Positions 7,657-16,376 of a stretch of DNA of 64,000 nucleotides are shown one piece after another. The stretch covers positions 1,612,001 through 1,676,000 of the forward strand of contig NZ_CP007014.1 in assembly GCF_000452705.1 (NCBI RefSeq). Direction: 5' to 3'. This DNA is from Pseudomonas syringae CC1557. GTDB lineage: Bacteria > Pseudomonadota > Gammaproteobacteria > Pseudomonadales > Pseudomonadaceae. Numbering within the stretch: position 1 is the first letter of the stretch; every line of letters begins with the position of its first letter. The notes beneath the pieces are model-generated. The model was not told where the DNA came from, searched no databases, and saw only the letters and a program-made list of their open reading frames with translations. Both the position numbers and the translations under genes were made by a program.

Positions 7657-7676
7657 GCTCCCACTTATGCGGGAGC
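7657..7676. repeat. Short hairpin, possible solitary REP-like remnant
   Basis: GCTCCC (7657-7662) and GGGAGC (7671-7676) enclose an 8-base loop. On the minus strand it reads AGTGGGAGCGGATTT, similar to the core of Pseudomonas REP sequences. It lies between the convergent DUF4260 and hydrolase genes. Confidence 0.4.
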
Positions 7677-7734
7677 AACCGCTCGCTTTTACTCGCCCGC
7701 TGCGTCGGCAGGCGCCTGAGCACGTCCTTGAGAT

Positions 7735-8805
7735 TTATCTCGCCTTTTCAGTCTCACGCATGAACTGCCCAAGCTCCTTGCTATAAAACTTCGCCATGCT
7801 CGTGGTGCCGTGGCCACGGGTGTCGGCACTGGCGGGGATAAGTAATAGTCGTGCGTGTTTGAGCTCTTTCATCGACTCCACCAGCCGTCCGGTTTCCGGT
7901 GGGTAGCGCTCATCGTCCGCCGAGTTGATAACAAGCACCGGAGCCTGAATTTTTTTCAGACCGGGGGCTGCGTTGTAGTCGGCGGAAGATTGCCATTGGT
8001 AGATGAAGTCATTGGCGTCGGCGGGTTGCGCGGCGCTGAGGCGTTCATCCACCAGTTTGTCAGCCTGGGCATGGGTCGGGGCGGCCGCCTGATACGCCAG
8101 GGTACCGCCACTGGTGGCGACGCTGAACATCGCGTTGGCCAGGCGCAGGGAAGGCGGTTGCTCGCTGTAGTTACCATTGTTCCAGGCCGGGTCTTGCTTG
8201 ATTGACTCGATCAGCAAGCGGCGCATCATCCAGTTGCGGGATGACATTTCGGTGGGTTGGGACGCCATGGGCACCAGTGCATCCATCATCTGCGGCCAGG
8301 TCTGGCCCCACATCCAGGTTTGCATGCCGCCCATGGAATTGCCGATGATCAGCCTCAGGTGCTTGACACCCAGCCCTTCGGTGACCAACCGATACTGGGC
8401 TTGAACCATGTCGGTGTAGTTGTACGCTGGAAACCGAGTGCGCAAACCGTCTGAGGGTTTGCTGGACTGGCCCACGCCGATGCCGTCGGTGGAAATAATG
8501 TAGTACTTGCTGGCATCCAGCGGTTGACCAGGGCCAAACAGCTCCCCGCCAAAATCCTTGCTCAGCATATCGCTGCCTGGCCGGTAGGTGCCGTGCAGGA
8601 AGAGGATAGCGGGATTCCTGGGGTCGCCGAGGGTGATGTAGTGCAGTTTGAGGTTGGCGAATTTTTCACCGGTATGGAAGGTGAACTGCGGGGCGATCCA
8701 GTCGCCCTCGGTCGCGGCGGGTAACGGCGCGGCGCTGACGGCGGAGCCGAGTAAGACTAGAGAAAACAACAGCCCGATCGCGGGACGTGAAATGAATCTG
8801 TGCAT
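7735..8805 (-). CDS. Secreted alpha/beta hydrolase of the homoserine acetyltransferase-like type
   Basis: The 356-residue product begins with a signal peptide (positive MHRFISR, hydrophobic GLLFSLVLLGSAVSA, cleavage near residue 26). It then shows an alpha/beta hydrolase fold: oxyanion segment 'ILFLHGTYRPG', nucleophile elbow 'IIGNSMGGMQTWMW' and a late His in 'DTRGHGTTS'. GNSMGG and the extended fold resemble the MetX/acetyltransferase branch, but export suggests a periplasmic or secreted hydrolase rather than MetX. The ribosome site AGGAC is well placed for 8805. No partner genes adjoin it, and the substrate is unknown. Confidence 0.85.
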   Translation of the reverse strand: MHRFISRPAIGLLFSLVLLGSAVSAAPLPAATEGDWIAPQFTFHTGEKFANLKLHYITLGDPRNPAILFLHGTYRPGSDMLSKDFGGELFGPGQPLDASKYYIISTDGIGVGQSSKPSDGLRTRFPAYNYTDMVQAQYRLVTEGLGVKHLRLIIGNSMGGMQTWMWGQTWPQMMDALVPMASQPTEMSSRNWMMRRLLIESIKQDPAWNNGNYSEQPPSLRLANAMFSVATSGGTLAYQAAAPTHAQADKLVDERLSAAQPADANDFIYQWQSSADYNAAPGLKKIQAPVLVINSADDERYPPETGRLVESMKELKHARLLLIPASADTRGHGTTSMAKFYSKELGQFMRETEKAR

Positions 8806-9236
8806 GGCTATGTCCTATTGTTTTTGTTTTTAGGAGCCCCTGCGCACCTATGCCTGCAGGGGGTTGATCACTTGGCGCGCCTTCCGGTGGCCGGCCCCTG
8901 AGTCGGGGCCACCGCGGCGCAAAGTGTCGGGTGCATATAAGAGGGGATGGTTATTCCCATCCTGTTTTGTATTTTTTTCTTGGCGTCATGGGTGTTGAGG
9001 AGATAATCCTCCAATGACCAGATCATGTTAAGTTATTTTTTATATAACATTATTTAACAAGGCGGCGTCGCTACTCCTTGAAAAAAACGGGTGGCTCTTA
9101 AGGGTGAGTGACTGCCTCAAGCCGGGCAGTCACAGTGATTACGATCTCCATGAGTCTGGAGACGAAGTCACCTAAGCGCCGCAGTGCCCGCTCTTGGGCA
9201 AGCACCAGACCACCCACCACGCGGCCCACTCCACGC
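8806..9236. other. Intergenic region between hydrolase and MscS genes
   Basis: No gene is visible. The region holds a GC-rich inverted repeat (GGTGG ... CCCC TGAGTC GGGG CCACC, about 8886-8913) and an AT-rich block at 9026-9059 where TGTTAA and TTAACA enclose GTTAT ... ATAAC. It also has a perfect GTGACTGCC/GGCAGTCAC hairpin at 9108-9133. The AT-rich block contrasts sharply with its surroundings and could hold the hydrolase promoter or an operator. Confidence 0.5.
9108..9133 (-). terminator. Hairpin downstream of the MscS-family gene
   Basis: GTGACTGCC (9108-9116) and GGCAGTCAC (9125-9133) form a perfect 9-bp stem with an 8-base loop, 104 bases after the channel gene's stop at 9237. A T-run on the minus strand appears only about 20 bases beyond the stem, so termination here is possible but not certain. 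Confidence 0.4.
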
Positions 9237-11651
9237 CTAAGGCGTCACCGACTCGTCAGGAGCCTCTTTTCCGAGCCCCTCATTGATCAACACCATGCTT
9301 TGTGGTGCAGACAGCGCGATGCCCAGTTCTCGCAGACGCCCCAGTACGGTGAACAACAGGTCACTCCGTGCGCCGCCCACCGAGCGTGGGCTGTTCACGT
9401 AACCACTGGCGCTGATAATCACACCGGTGTTGGTCAGGTCCTTGAAGGTGACTGACGGCGCTGGCGCGTCGAGTATCGCTTCGTGCTCGGTAAAGGCTTG
9501 CAGCAGCAGTTCGCGTATTTGCAGAACATCTGTTTCCAGGGGCAGGGTCAGAGTGATTCCGACCACCCCCAACGCATTGCCCATGGTCACGTTACGCACG
9601 TTCTGCGTGATGAACTGCGAGTTCGGCACGATCACTGTCGAGCGGTCGGACATCTGGATTTCGGTCGCGCGTACGTTGATCCGGCGGATATCGCCTTCGA
9701 CCCCCGCCAGGCTCACCCAGTCGCCGACTTTAACCGGACGTTCGGTCAGCAGAATCAGGCCGGAGATGAAGTTCTGCACGATGGCTTGCAGGCCGAAACC
9801 GATCCCCACCGATAGCGCACTGACCACCCAGGTCAAATTGGTGAGGCTGATGTTCAGCGTGGACATCACCACGGCCACCACCAGCACAAAGCCGATGTAA
9901 CCGATCAAGGTCACCAGCGAGGCCTGCATCCCCGCGTCCATGTTGGTTTCGGGCAGCAGGCGTTCGCCAAACCACTCCTTGAGTACGCGCACACCTAGCA
10001 GGCCGACGACCAGGCAAATCAATGCCACCAGAATGTCGCGGGGGACGATGTTCAGGTTGCCCAGGGATTTGGACGTGACGTCCATCTGAGCAAAACTGGC
10101 GAGCAGCTCGCCCGGACTGGAGCCTGAGGGCAGGAAAACCAGCAACACGGCGGTCAGCAGGAGCAGGGTACGGCCTATGCCCGCCAGTACGGTGCTTGCC
10201 TGGGCCTGATGGCGGGTGGACAAGCCCAACGCCGAGCCGAGTGCCATGCCGCCCGGCTGTTTGGGCGACAGGAGGGTTTCGCAGATGTCGCCGAAGCAGG
10301 CGATCAACAGGTACGCAGTGGAAGCCACCACGCTCACCCAAAGCAGTTTCACTGCGAGAAAGTAAGCCAGCGTCAGGTAGCCGCTCAACAACGCCAGCAA
10401 GCTCAGGCCGACCCACACCGCAACGATAAACGGGATCAGACCGGCAAAGCCTGCTGGCCGCTCCAGCTCAAAGCGTCGGCGAGTTCGGCGGTAGCGCAAC
10501 AGGGCGTAGAAAAACACCAGCGAAACCGCCAGTGCCGTCAGGCCGTTCACCGCAACCGTCAGTGCCAGGCTGCTGGCTATCACACTGTTGATTCGCTCCT
10601 GCGTGCCGATGATCATGAGTGCCAGCGCCAGGATCGCCGGGAAGCGGCCCATGGCCGTGGCGATCTCGTCAGGAATTTTCGGCAGGCGCCATGAGGCGTG
10701 CGACAACATCAACAGCGCCCGGCCCAAACCAAGAATGAAGGCGCAAAAGGTGATCAGCGTCTGCACCTGATCAAGCAGGTTGACCACGTCGTTACTGAGT
10801 ACTGCATGGCTCACGATTCCCCAGCGCAGCAAGGAAGTGGCAATGGTGATGGTAAGAATGGTCGAAAGCCCGACTGCCAGGGCCAGAGCACTGCGGCGCA
10901 GGCGGCCTTCGGGTAGCCAGCGAATCATCGCCCATATCAGCAGGCGCTCCAGCAAGCGCCGGACAACCACCCATATGAACAACGCGCCCAGCACCACGCT
11001 GATGAATTGCACGCGGTTTTCCGGTGCCAGCGCGCTGTCGAACACCTGACGGACATCCACCAGAAGCCTGTTCAGGCGTCCCAGATCGTCATCGGTAGGG
11101 CGAATCAGAGTCGACCAGAATGCCGAGCTGAGTGGGCTTGCCGTCCGGGTACTGATCTGGGAATCGAACAGGCTGCGGCGCAGGCTGAAGATCTGTGTAG
11201 CCAGATCCCGGGCTGACTGGCTTAGCGTATTGGTCTCACGTTCATCACTGACCAGCGCGTTTTTCTGAGTGGTCAACGTCTTGCGCTGACTGGTCAGACT
11301 TGGCGCCTCGTCAGGCTGCACCGGGCCTAGAATGTTGAGCTGGTCGTTCAGGTGTTCGATGTCGACAGCTTGCTGGGCAATCAGATTGTCGGCTTGCTTC
11401 TGGACCTGCAAAGCGGCCTGCCGCAAGCTCGACAGCAAGTCATCATTGGCGCTGACCGTTACCTTTTGCCGGATCTGGTCGAGCTGCTTGTTCAAGTCAT
11501 CCAGACTCGGAGCTTCCACTGCCGGGGCTGCACTGTTGGAGCTGTCGGCTTGTGGGGCGGGAGTGTTCTGTGCCAAGGCTGGCAAGGTCACGCACAGCAA
11601 AAGCAGGGCGAGCAACCCGGTACGAAAACGGTTCAGTGAAGCGTGCTGCAT
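9237..11651 (-). CDS. Large MscS-family mechanosensitive channel (DUF3772 domain)
   Basis: The 804-residue product has a signal peptide (about 1-27, ending ALAQ), a periplasmic coiled region of about 170 residues (DUF3772), about ten membrane helices, and a C-terminal MscS domain. The pore-lining segment reads 'SVGIGFGLQAIVQNFISGLILL', followed by 'ERPVKVGDWV' and the beta domain 'VRATEIQMSDRSTVIVPNSQFI'. Such MscM/YbiO-like channels open under membrane tension and release solutes on osmotic downshock from the inner membrane. The gene stands alone. The N-terminal domain is typical of the large Pseudomonas paralogues. Confidence 0.92.
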   Translation of the reverse strand: MQHASLNRFRTGLLALLLLCVTLPALAQNTPAPQADSSNSAAPAVEAPSLDDLNKQLDQIRQKVTVSANDDLLSSLRQAALQVQKQADNLIAQQAVDIEHLNDQLNILGPVQPDEAPSLTSQRKTLTTQKNALVSDERETNTLSQSARDLATQIFSLRRSLFDSQISTRTASPLSSAFWSTLIRPTDDDLGRLNRLLVDVRQVFDSALAPENRVQFISVVLGALFIWVVVRRLLERLLIWAMIRWLPEGRLRRSALALAVGLSTILTITIATSLLRWGIVSHAVLSNDVVNLLDQVQTLITFCAFILGLGRALLMLSHASWRLPKIPDEIATAMGRFPAILALALMIIGTQERINSVIASSLALTVAVNGLTALAVSLVFFYALLRYRRTRRRFELERPAGFAGLIPFIVAVWVGLSLLALLSGYLTLAYFLAVKLLWVSVVASTAYLLIACFGDICETLLSPKQPGGMALGSALGLSTRHQAQASTVLAGIGRTLLLLTAVLLVFLPSGSSPGELLASFAQMDVTSKSLGNLNIVPRDILVALICLVVGLLGVRVLKEWFGERLLPETNMDAGMQASLVTLIGYIGFVLVVAVVMSTLNISLTNLTWVVSALSVGIGFGLQAIVQNFISGLILLTERPVKVGDWVSLAGVEGDIRRINVRATEIQMSDRSTVIVPNSQFITQNVRNVTMGNALGVVGITLTLPLETDVLQIRELLLQAFTEHEAILDAPAPSVTFKDLTNTGVIISASGYVNSPRSVGGARSDLLFTVLGRLRELGIALSAPQSMVLINEGLGKEAPDESVTP

Positions 11652-11881
11652 TCTTTTTCCTTCTTTCTCTGTGCTGTGCGGCCTGGCAAGGCCTGTATCT
11701 CAAGCCTGGGTCTTGTCTTTTTTTGAGCGGCACTCACCAGCCACCTGAGCACGGCAGACAGGATACCAAGGCGCTCACGTTTGAGCGCTGTCAATGCGGG
11801 CCAACCCAGGCCTGAAGGCTGCATTTTCAGCAGAATGCTCTCTGATAGCTAGGCTTCCTGATCAGCGAGTCGTAACGTCAC

Positions 11882-11899
11882 ACCTAACAACTGTTAGGT
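11882..11899. promoter_or_regulatory. TetR-type operator 1 upstream of GST
   Basis: ACCTAACA and TGTTAGGT are exact 8-base arms around AC. The site shares the half-site ACCTAAC with a second palindrome starting 59 bases downstream. The two sites bracket a TTGACT (11906-11911) and TACGGT (11929-11934) promoter-like pair with 17-base spacing. Confidence 0.75.
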
Positions 11900-11905
11900 A
11901 GGTCG

Positions 11906-11934
11906 TTGACTCTGCGCGAAAGTACCGCTACGGT
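11906..11934 (+). promoter_or_regulatory. Predicted sigma-70-type promoter for the GST gene
   Basis: TTGACT and TACGGT are 17 bases apart and lie about 55 bases before the GST start. The -35 box is a good match and the -10 box a weak one. The pair sits between the two palindromic operators, so occupancy of either could block transcription. Confidence 0.45.
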
Positions 11935-11940
11935 ATGACT

Positions 11941-11958
11941 ACCTAACGATCGTTAGGT
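11941..11958. promoter_or_regulatory. TetR-type operator 2 upstream of GST
   Basis: ACCTAACGATCGTTAGGT is a perfect 18-bp palindrome 31 bases upstream of the GST ATG. It has the same ACCTAAC half-sites as operator 1. The TetR gene at 12922, just downstream of GST, is the natural candidate to bind it. Confidence 0.75.
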
Positions 11959-11988
11959 GGATTTTTTACCCCTCTCACAGGCCTGACC

Positions 11989-12693
11989 ATGACCTCTAAA
12001 TTGCAATTATTCACATCCCCCTCGGCTTTTCCGAATCCTCAACGCCTGCGTTTGTTCATCCACGAAAAAGGTATTGCCGATCAGTTCGACGAAACCATTT
12101 ATGACATGACTCCCGGCGGAGAGCAGCGTGGCTGGCGTCACCTGAATATGAACCCTTGGGGTGAGACGCCGACCCTCGAACTGGCTGACGGTAGCTACAT
12201 TTCCGAGACCGCCGCCATCGTTCGTTACCTGGATCAGTCTTATCCGGGACGCAAGATCATGGGCGAGGGGGCACTGGAGCAAGGTCTCGATAACATGTGG
12301 GATAACCGGATCTGGGTGCATATCCTCTATCGGATCGTTACTGCGTTTCATGTGTTGCACACCGGGCTCGGTTTCAAACTTGAAATGACCAGGAACGAAG
12401 CATGGGGCGAGCACTGCCGCAAAGAAGCGCTGGCACACGCTGCATTGGTCAATCGTCATCTGTCCGACGGCCGCGAGTGGCTGCTGGGCGGCGATGCGCC
12501 TACGTTTGCGGATATCACTCTTGCCACCGCGATTGCCTTCTCCAAGTTCCCGGTCAACGCCACGCCGCTGGATGAGCGTTTCGAGTTTCTGGACACGTAC
12601 TGGAAACGCTGGCAGAAACGCCCGAGTTTCCAGGCCGCCTATGCTGACCGCAGCAGTGGAATTCCTGAGCTGGACTCGCCGGCGGAGGAGTGA
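11989..12693 (+). CDS. Glutathione S-transferase family protein
   Basis: The 234-residue product has the two-domain GST layout. The N-terminal thioredoxin-like fold contains 'FTSPSAFPNPQRLRLFIHEK', 'NPWGETPTLELADGSYISET' (with the conserved Pro and Glu-Thr) and 'AAIVRYLDQSYPG'. The C-terminal helical domain contains 'LLGGDAPTFADITLATAIAF'. GSTs conjugate glutathione to electrophiles or act as isomerases in the cytoplasm. The gene is preceded by a promoter between two palindromic operators, so it is probably induced when a TetR-type repressor binds a toxic ligand. The physiological substrate is unknown. Confidence 0.9.
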   Translation: MTSKLQLFTSPSAFPNPQRLRLFIHEKGIADQFDETIYDMTPGGEQRGWRHLNMNPWGETPTLELADGSYISETAAIVRYLDQSYPGRKIMGEGALEQGLDNMWDNRIWVHILYRIVTAFHVLHTGLGFKLEMTRNEAWGEHCRKEALAHAALVNRHLSDGREWLLGGDAPTFADITLATAIAFSKFPVNATPLDERFEFLDTYWKRWQKRPSFQAAYADRSSGIPELDSPAEE

Positions 12694-12848
12694 CTGGCCG
12701 GCTGTGCGCATACCTTGTCGCCGAGAACGTCATGCAAGACGTTCCTGGTGAAAGCCGTTGCAGGTCGGAGCCATGAACGATGGCCGTTCATGGCCGGTTC
12801 CTTCATTAGCGGCGGATGATTGCTCCGATGCGCCAGACCGCCGTTCTG

Positions 12849-12869
12849 CCTGACAAAAGTCAGGTTTTT
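12849..12869 (+). terminator. Intrinsic terminator between GST and TetR genes
   Basis: CCTGAC and GTCAGG enclose the loop AAAA and are followed by TTTTT (12865-12869). It lies about 155 bases after the GST stop and about 50 before the TetR start. It would limit, but may not abolish, read-through into the regulator gene. Confidence 0.65.
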
Positions 12870-12921
12870 GAATTAGCATGAGTCCCTCTTCAAAAAACGC
12901 ATCCGAAGCACAAGGCACTAG

Positions 12922-13485
12922 ATGACCATCAACGCCCGAGAGGCCATTCTGCTTGCCGCGAGAAACATCGCTCAGTCACAGGGTTACAACGGCCTTAACT
13001 TTCGCGATCTGGCCGCTCAGGTCGGAATCAAACCGGCCAGTATCTACTACCATTTCCCGAGCAAGGCCGATCTGGGTGTTGCGGTTGCCAGGCGATACTG
13101 GGAGGACGGTGCCGCAGCACTCGAGACTATCTCCGAAGAAACCCCGGATCCTATCGAAGCGTTACAGCGCTTCCCGGAAATTTTCCGGCGCTCGCTGGAG
13201 GCTGAAAACCGCCTTTGCCTAGGCAGTTTTGTCGGTGCTGAAACCGACAATTTGCCAACCGAAATGACGCGTGAAATTCAGATGTTTGCGAAGGTCAATA
13301 TTGACTGGTTGAGCAAGCTCCTGGTGACCGCGAAAGTATGCCTGCCAGCGGACAGCGAGGTGCGCGCGCAGGCCATTTTTTCGGCGGTAGCGGGCGCTCA
13401 ACTGGTTGCCAGAAGCCGGTCGGACATTGCTCTTTTTGACACGTTGATCAACGCCTATCGTGCCTGCGGACCGTTACCGGCATAA
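12922..13485 (+). CDS. TetR/AcrR-family repressor
   Basis: The 187-residue product has an N-terminal TetR HTH ('ILLAARNIAQSQGYNGLNFR', 'DLAAQVGIKPASIYYHFPSK') and a divergent C-terminal ligand domain typical of the family. It follows the GST gene in the same orientation, 228 bases downstream. Two matching palindromes upstream of GST are its probable targets. AAGG lies 8 bases before the ATG. I see no palindrome of the same type before its own start, so it may not be autoregulated unless it is co-transcribed with GST. Confidence 0.9.
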   Translation: MTINAREAILLAARNIAQSQGYNGLNFRDLAAQVGIKPASIYYHFPSKADLGVAVARRYWEDGAAALETISEETPDPIEALQRFPEIFRRSLEAENRLCLGSFVGAETDNLPTEMTREIQMFAKVNIDWLSKLLVTAKVCLPADSEVRAQAIFSAVAGAQLVARSRSDIALFDTLINAYRACGPLPA

Positions 13486-13530
13486 GTGAGGTGGCTGCTG
13501 AGTGGCAGTGGTCACCCCAGCCTCAGCCAT

Positions 13531-14343
13531 TCAAACCGGCAAACGAAACTGCTTGCGCAAGCTCTTGTCGAACACTCCCGCAGGCGCAAAGCGACGCAGC
13601 ATGCTGATTTGTCGCGCTGCCTTGCCGGCAGTGTATCGATGCCTGGGGCGAGCATCGTTCGCCGCTTTCAGCACGACAGCAGCCACAGCTTCTGGCAGGT
13701 CGGCTGTTGGCATTACATCGGCCAGCAGTGCCCTGAACCCTGCTCGGGCCTCATCGTATTCTTTCAACAGCGAATCGGGCTCAATGCCGTTTTGATCGAA
13801 GACGGTACGTACAAATGCCGGCTCTACGACCGAAACGCGAACACCAAAGGCACGCACTTCGTGATCGAGCGATTCCGAATAGCCTTCCAGGGCATGTTTG
13901 ACCGCCGAATAATGAGCAGAGTAGGGCGCGGGTATCAATCCCAGAATCGATCCGATGTTGATGATGCTCCCCTGGCCATGTTGTCGCATCGTTGGCAGTA
14001 CCGCGTTGGTCATGCGGATAACGCCGAACAGGTTGACATCGAACAGTGCCTGCACCTGCGCGATCGAAAACTCTTCGGCACCGCCCAGCAGCCCGATGCC
14101 GGCATTGTTGACCAATAGGTCGATCCGCCCGGTCTGTGCGAGCACGGTGGAGACCAGAGCACTGACAGATTCATCATTCGTCACGTCACAGGTGAGCATC
14201 GACACCTGCGAAGGGCTGAGGCCGATCTTGCGGCTTGTGCCAAACACCGTATAACCCGCTCGCGACAGCAACTCGGCAGTCGCACGACCGATACCCGAGG
14301 AGGCGCCGGTAACGATGGCGGTTTTTTCGGAAGATTTATTCAT
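13531..14343 (-). CDS. Short-chain dehydrogenase/reductase (SDR)
   Basis: The 270-residue product has the classical SDR signatures: TGASSGIGRA near the N-terminus, NNAG ('LLVNNAGIGLLGG'), the catalytic Ser in 'NIGSILG', and YSAVK as the Tyr-Lys pair. These are NAD(P)-dependent oxidoreductases of the cytoplasm. I chose the ATG at 14343, six bases after GGAG, over a TTG 12 bases upstream. It is the last gene of a minus-strand cluster of redox enzymes headed by a TetR gene. The substrate is unknown, but the cluster suggests handling of reactive carbonyl compounds. Confidence 0.88.
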   Translation of the reverse strand: MNKSSEKTAIVTGASSGIGRATAELLSRAGYTVFGTSRKIGLSPSQVSMLTCDVTNDESVSALVSTVLAQTGRIDLLVNNAGIGLLGGAEEFSIAQVQALFDVNLFGVIRMTNAVLPTMRQHGQGSIINIGSILGLIPAPYSAHYSAVKHALEGYSESLDHEVRAFGVRVSVVEPAFVRTVFDQNGIEPDSLLKEYDEARAGFRALLADVMPTADLPEAVAAVVLKAANDARPRHRYTAGKAARQISMLRRFAPAGVFDKSLRKQFRLPV

Positions 14344-14459
14344 GTGGTACTCCAATGCTCAAACGGCTGGATGTAACGACTTCAGGAGTTTGATAACCGA
14401 ACAGGTCGTTCATTAAAAAGTGCAAGCAATGGCGGTAGTCGAGTGTCCGTCGCCCCCAC

Positions 14460-15461
14460 TCACCTGATCTGTATAACAACCTTGCCTTTAGCGCGACCCT
14501 GACCCAAATACTCAAGTCCTTCCCTGGCCTGCTCAAGCGGAAACACCCTGTCGATCACTGGCTTGATCTGACCGTTTTCAAGCAGCTCGCCAATTTTCCC
14601 AAGCTGAGTTCCACTCGCGCGAACAAACAGAAATGAGTAAGCCACCTCAGTCTTTCTCGCCAGCCGCATGATCTTGCGACTCATCAAGCCAAAGACGAAT
14701 GTGAAGAAGAAGTTCATCTGCCGGGCTTGAGCGAAGGCTTTATCCAGCGGACCGACGAGGGATACGATGTTGCCTCCCGGTTTGAGGATGCCTACCGCTT
14801 TTTCAATCGTGCCGCCTCGGGTAGTGCCAAGCACCACGTCATAACCGTGCAGCACCTGCTCGAATGGCTGCTTTTTATAGTCCACTACCTGGTCTGCGCC
14901 CAGGCCGCGAACCAGCGGGATATTCCCTGTGCTGGTGGTCGTGGCCACGTTGGCACCGAGGTGTTTTGCCAGCTGGATGGCGAAGGTGCCGATGCCGCCC
15001 GAGCCTGCTGGTATGAAGACTTTCTGACCGGGTTGAAGGTCGGCGCGCTCTTTCAAGGCTTGCCACGAGGTAAGCCCGACCATCGGAATGGAAGCCGCTT
15101 GTACGAAGTCGAGGTTGGCCGGTTTCAGTGCGGCAGCGTGTTCCGGTACAGCGGCGAGTTCAGCGATGGCGCCGCGGCCAAGGTCAAAAAGGCTTGCGAA
15201 TACGGCGTCGCCTACTTTGAAACGAGTCACTGCGCTGCCAACCTGTATAACGACGCCCGCCAGGTCGCTGCCCATCGTGGCCGGTAGCTGAAACTTCAAG
15301 ACTGGCTTGAAGGTGCCTGTGGTGATCATGTTGTCGATGGGGTTCAAGCCGGCAGCGTGAACTTCCACTAACAGCTCGTCAGGTTTGATAACCGGGCGAG
15401 GAACATGGGTAATCGCGATTTCAGGCGACTTGCCATAGTTTTCGAATGTCAGTGCTTTCAT
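14460..15461 (-). CDS. NADP-dependent quinone-oxidoreductase-like (zinc-independent MDR) enzyme
   Basis: The 333-residue product belongs to the medium-chain dehydrogenase/reductase superfamily, quinone oxidoreductase type. It has an N-terminal GroES-like domain ('VEVHAAGLNPIDNMI', 'TMGSDLAGVVIQVGSAV') and a nucleotide-binding domain with 'IPAGSGGIGTFAIQLAKHLG' near residue 150. The zinc-binding Cys/His cluster of alcohol dehydrogenases is absent. Such enzymes reduce quinones, enones or other alpha,beta-unsaturated carbonyls with NADPH. It stands 78 bases downstream of the second SDR gene on the same strand and probably belongs to the same unit. Confidence 0.88.
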   Translation of the reverse strand: MKALTFENYGKSPEIAITHVPRPVIKPDELLVEVHAAGLNPIDNMITTGTFKPVLKFQLPATMGSDLAGVVIQVGSAVTRFKVGDAVFASLFDLGRGAIAELAAVPEHAAALKPANLDFVQAASIPMVGLTSWQALKERADLQPGQKVFIPAGSGGIGTFAIQLAKHLGANVATTTSTGNIPLVRGLGADQVVDYKKQPFEQVLHGYDVVLGTTRGGTIEKAVGILKPGGNIVSLVGPLDKAFAQARQMNFFFTFVFGLMSRKIMRLARKTEVAYSFLFVRASGTQLGKIGELLENGQIKPVIDRVFPLEQAREGLEYLGQGRAKGKVVIQIR

Positions 15462-15539
15462 GGTGCTCTCATTTCAATGTCGCCTGACTTCAGGCGCGCC
15501 GGTAGCGATGGCCGGAGCAGTCGAATGCGTTACCTCGTT

Positions 15540-16328
15540 TCACGTTTGTGGCTGATAGCGCTCTGCGGCCTGAGCCTGTCGAATGTCCGACAGTAATCCT
15601 TGGCGCGCGCCATCCAGCGAATCCCAACGAGCTGCGACGTGCAGTGGCGGGATGGTCACCAGTTCTCGACGATCAAAGCCAATCAGCGCTGCGTCGACCA
15701 GCTCCTCGACGTCCATCACCTCGGGAAGGGTGTTGAGGTCGATCCCGGCGCGCTCCCAGATTTCGGTGCGAGTGGCCGCAGGTAAGACTGCCTGGACGTA
15801 CACACCCTTGGGCGACAATTCCAGATGCATGCCTTGAGACAGGAACAGCACGAATGCCTTGGTGGCGCCATAAACAGTCATGCCGAACTCAGGCGCAAAG
15901 CCAACCACCGAGCCGAGGTTGATGATCGAGCCTGTACCTGACTGCGCAAAGCGCGGGGCCACCGCTGCGGCGAGACGCGTCAGGGCCACGATGTTCAGCG
16001 CGATCAGTGTGTCGATAGCCTCGGCGCTTTGTTGAACGAACGCTCCGGATTGCGCCATACCGGCGTTGTTGATCAGAACGCCGATGCTGGCGTCTTCACG
16101 CAGGCGGGCTTCGACTGCCGTAAGATCGGCAGCGTGGGTAAGGTCAGCCTGGAGTACCTCGACGGCGACGTTGCTTTCTTCACGCAGCCGCGTTGCCAGG
16201 GTATCGAGGCGTGCCTTGTCGCGAGCGACGAGCACCAGATTATGACCACGGCGGGCAAACCGTTCGGCATAAACGGCACCGATACCGCTGGAAGCACCCG
16301 TGATGAGTACAGTGGGAAACGTTGTCAT
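15540..16328 (-). CDS. Short-chain dehydrogenase/reductase (SDR), second copy
   Basis: The 262-residue product has TGASSGIGAVYAERFARRG, NNAG ('VLINNAGMAQSG'), the Ser in 'NLGSVVG' and YGATK as catalytic Tyr-Lys, so it should be an active NAD(P)-dependent oxidoreductase. It resembles the DltE/YqjQ-like SDRs often found next to ene-reductases. AAGGAC precedes the ATG at 16328. It lies 48 bases downstream of the Old Yellow Enzyme gene in the same direction, indicating co-transcription. Confidence 0.88.
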   Translation of the reverse strand: MTTFPTVLITGASSGIGAVYAERFARRGHNLVLVARDKARLDTLATRLREESNVAVEVLQADLTHAADLTAVEARLREDASIGVLINNAGMAQSGAFVQQSAEAIDTLIALNIVALTRLAAAVAPRFAQSGTGSIINLGSVVGFAPEFGMTVYGATKAFVLFLSQGMHLELSPKGVYVQAVLPAATRTEIWERAGIDLNTLPEVMDVEELVDAALIGFDRRELVTIPPLHVAARWDSLDGARQGLLSDIRQAQAAERYQPQT

Positions 16329-16376
16329 GGGGGATGTCCTTGAAAAGTAGGCCGAGGGCAGGGCGAGTAACGGGTT

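Noticed and set aside
9108..9455. Plus-strand frame at the end of the MscS-family gene
   Set aside because: Runs antisense into the channel gene and its start lies inside a hairpin; no homologous character.
12007..12711. 234-codon minus-strand frame opposite the GST gene
   Set aside because: Shadow of GST; the plus-strand frame has the GST folds and a regulated promoter.
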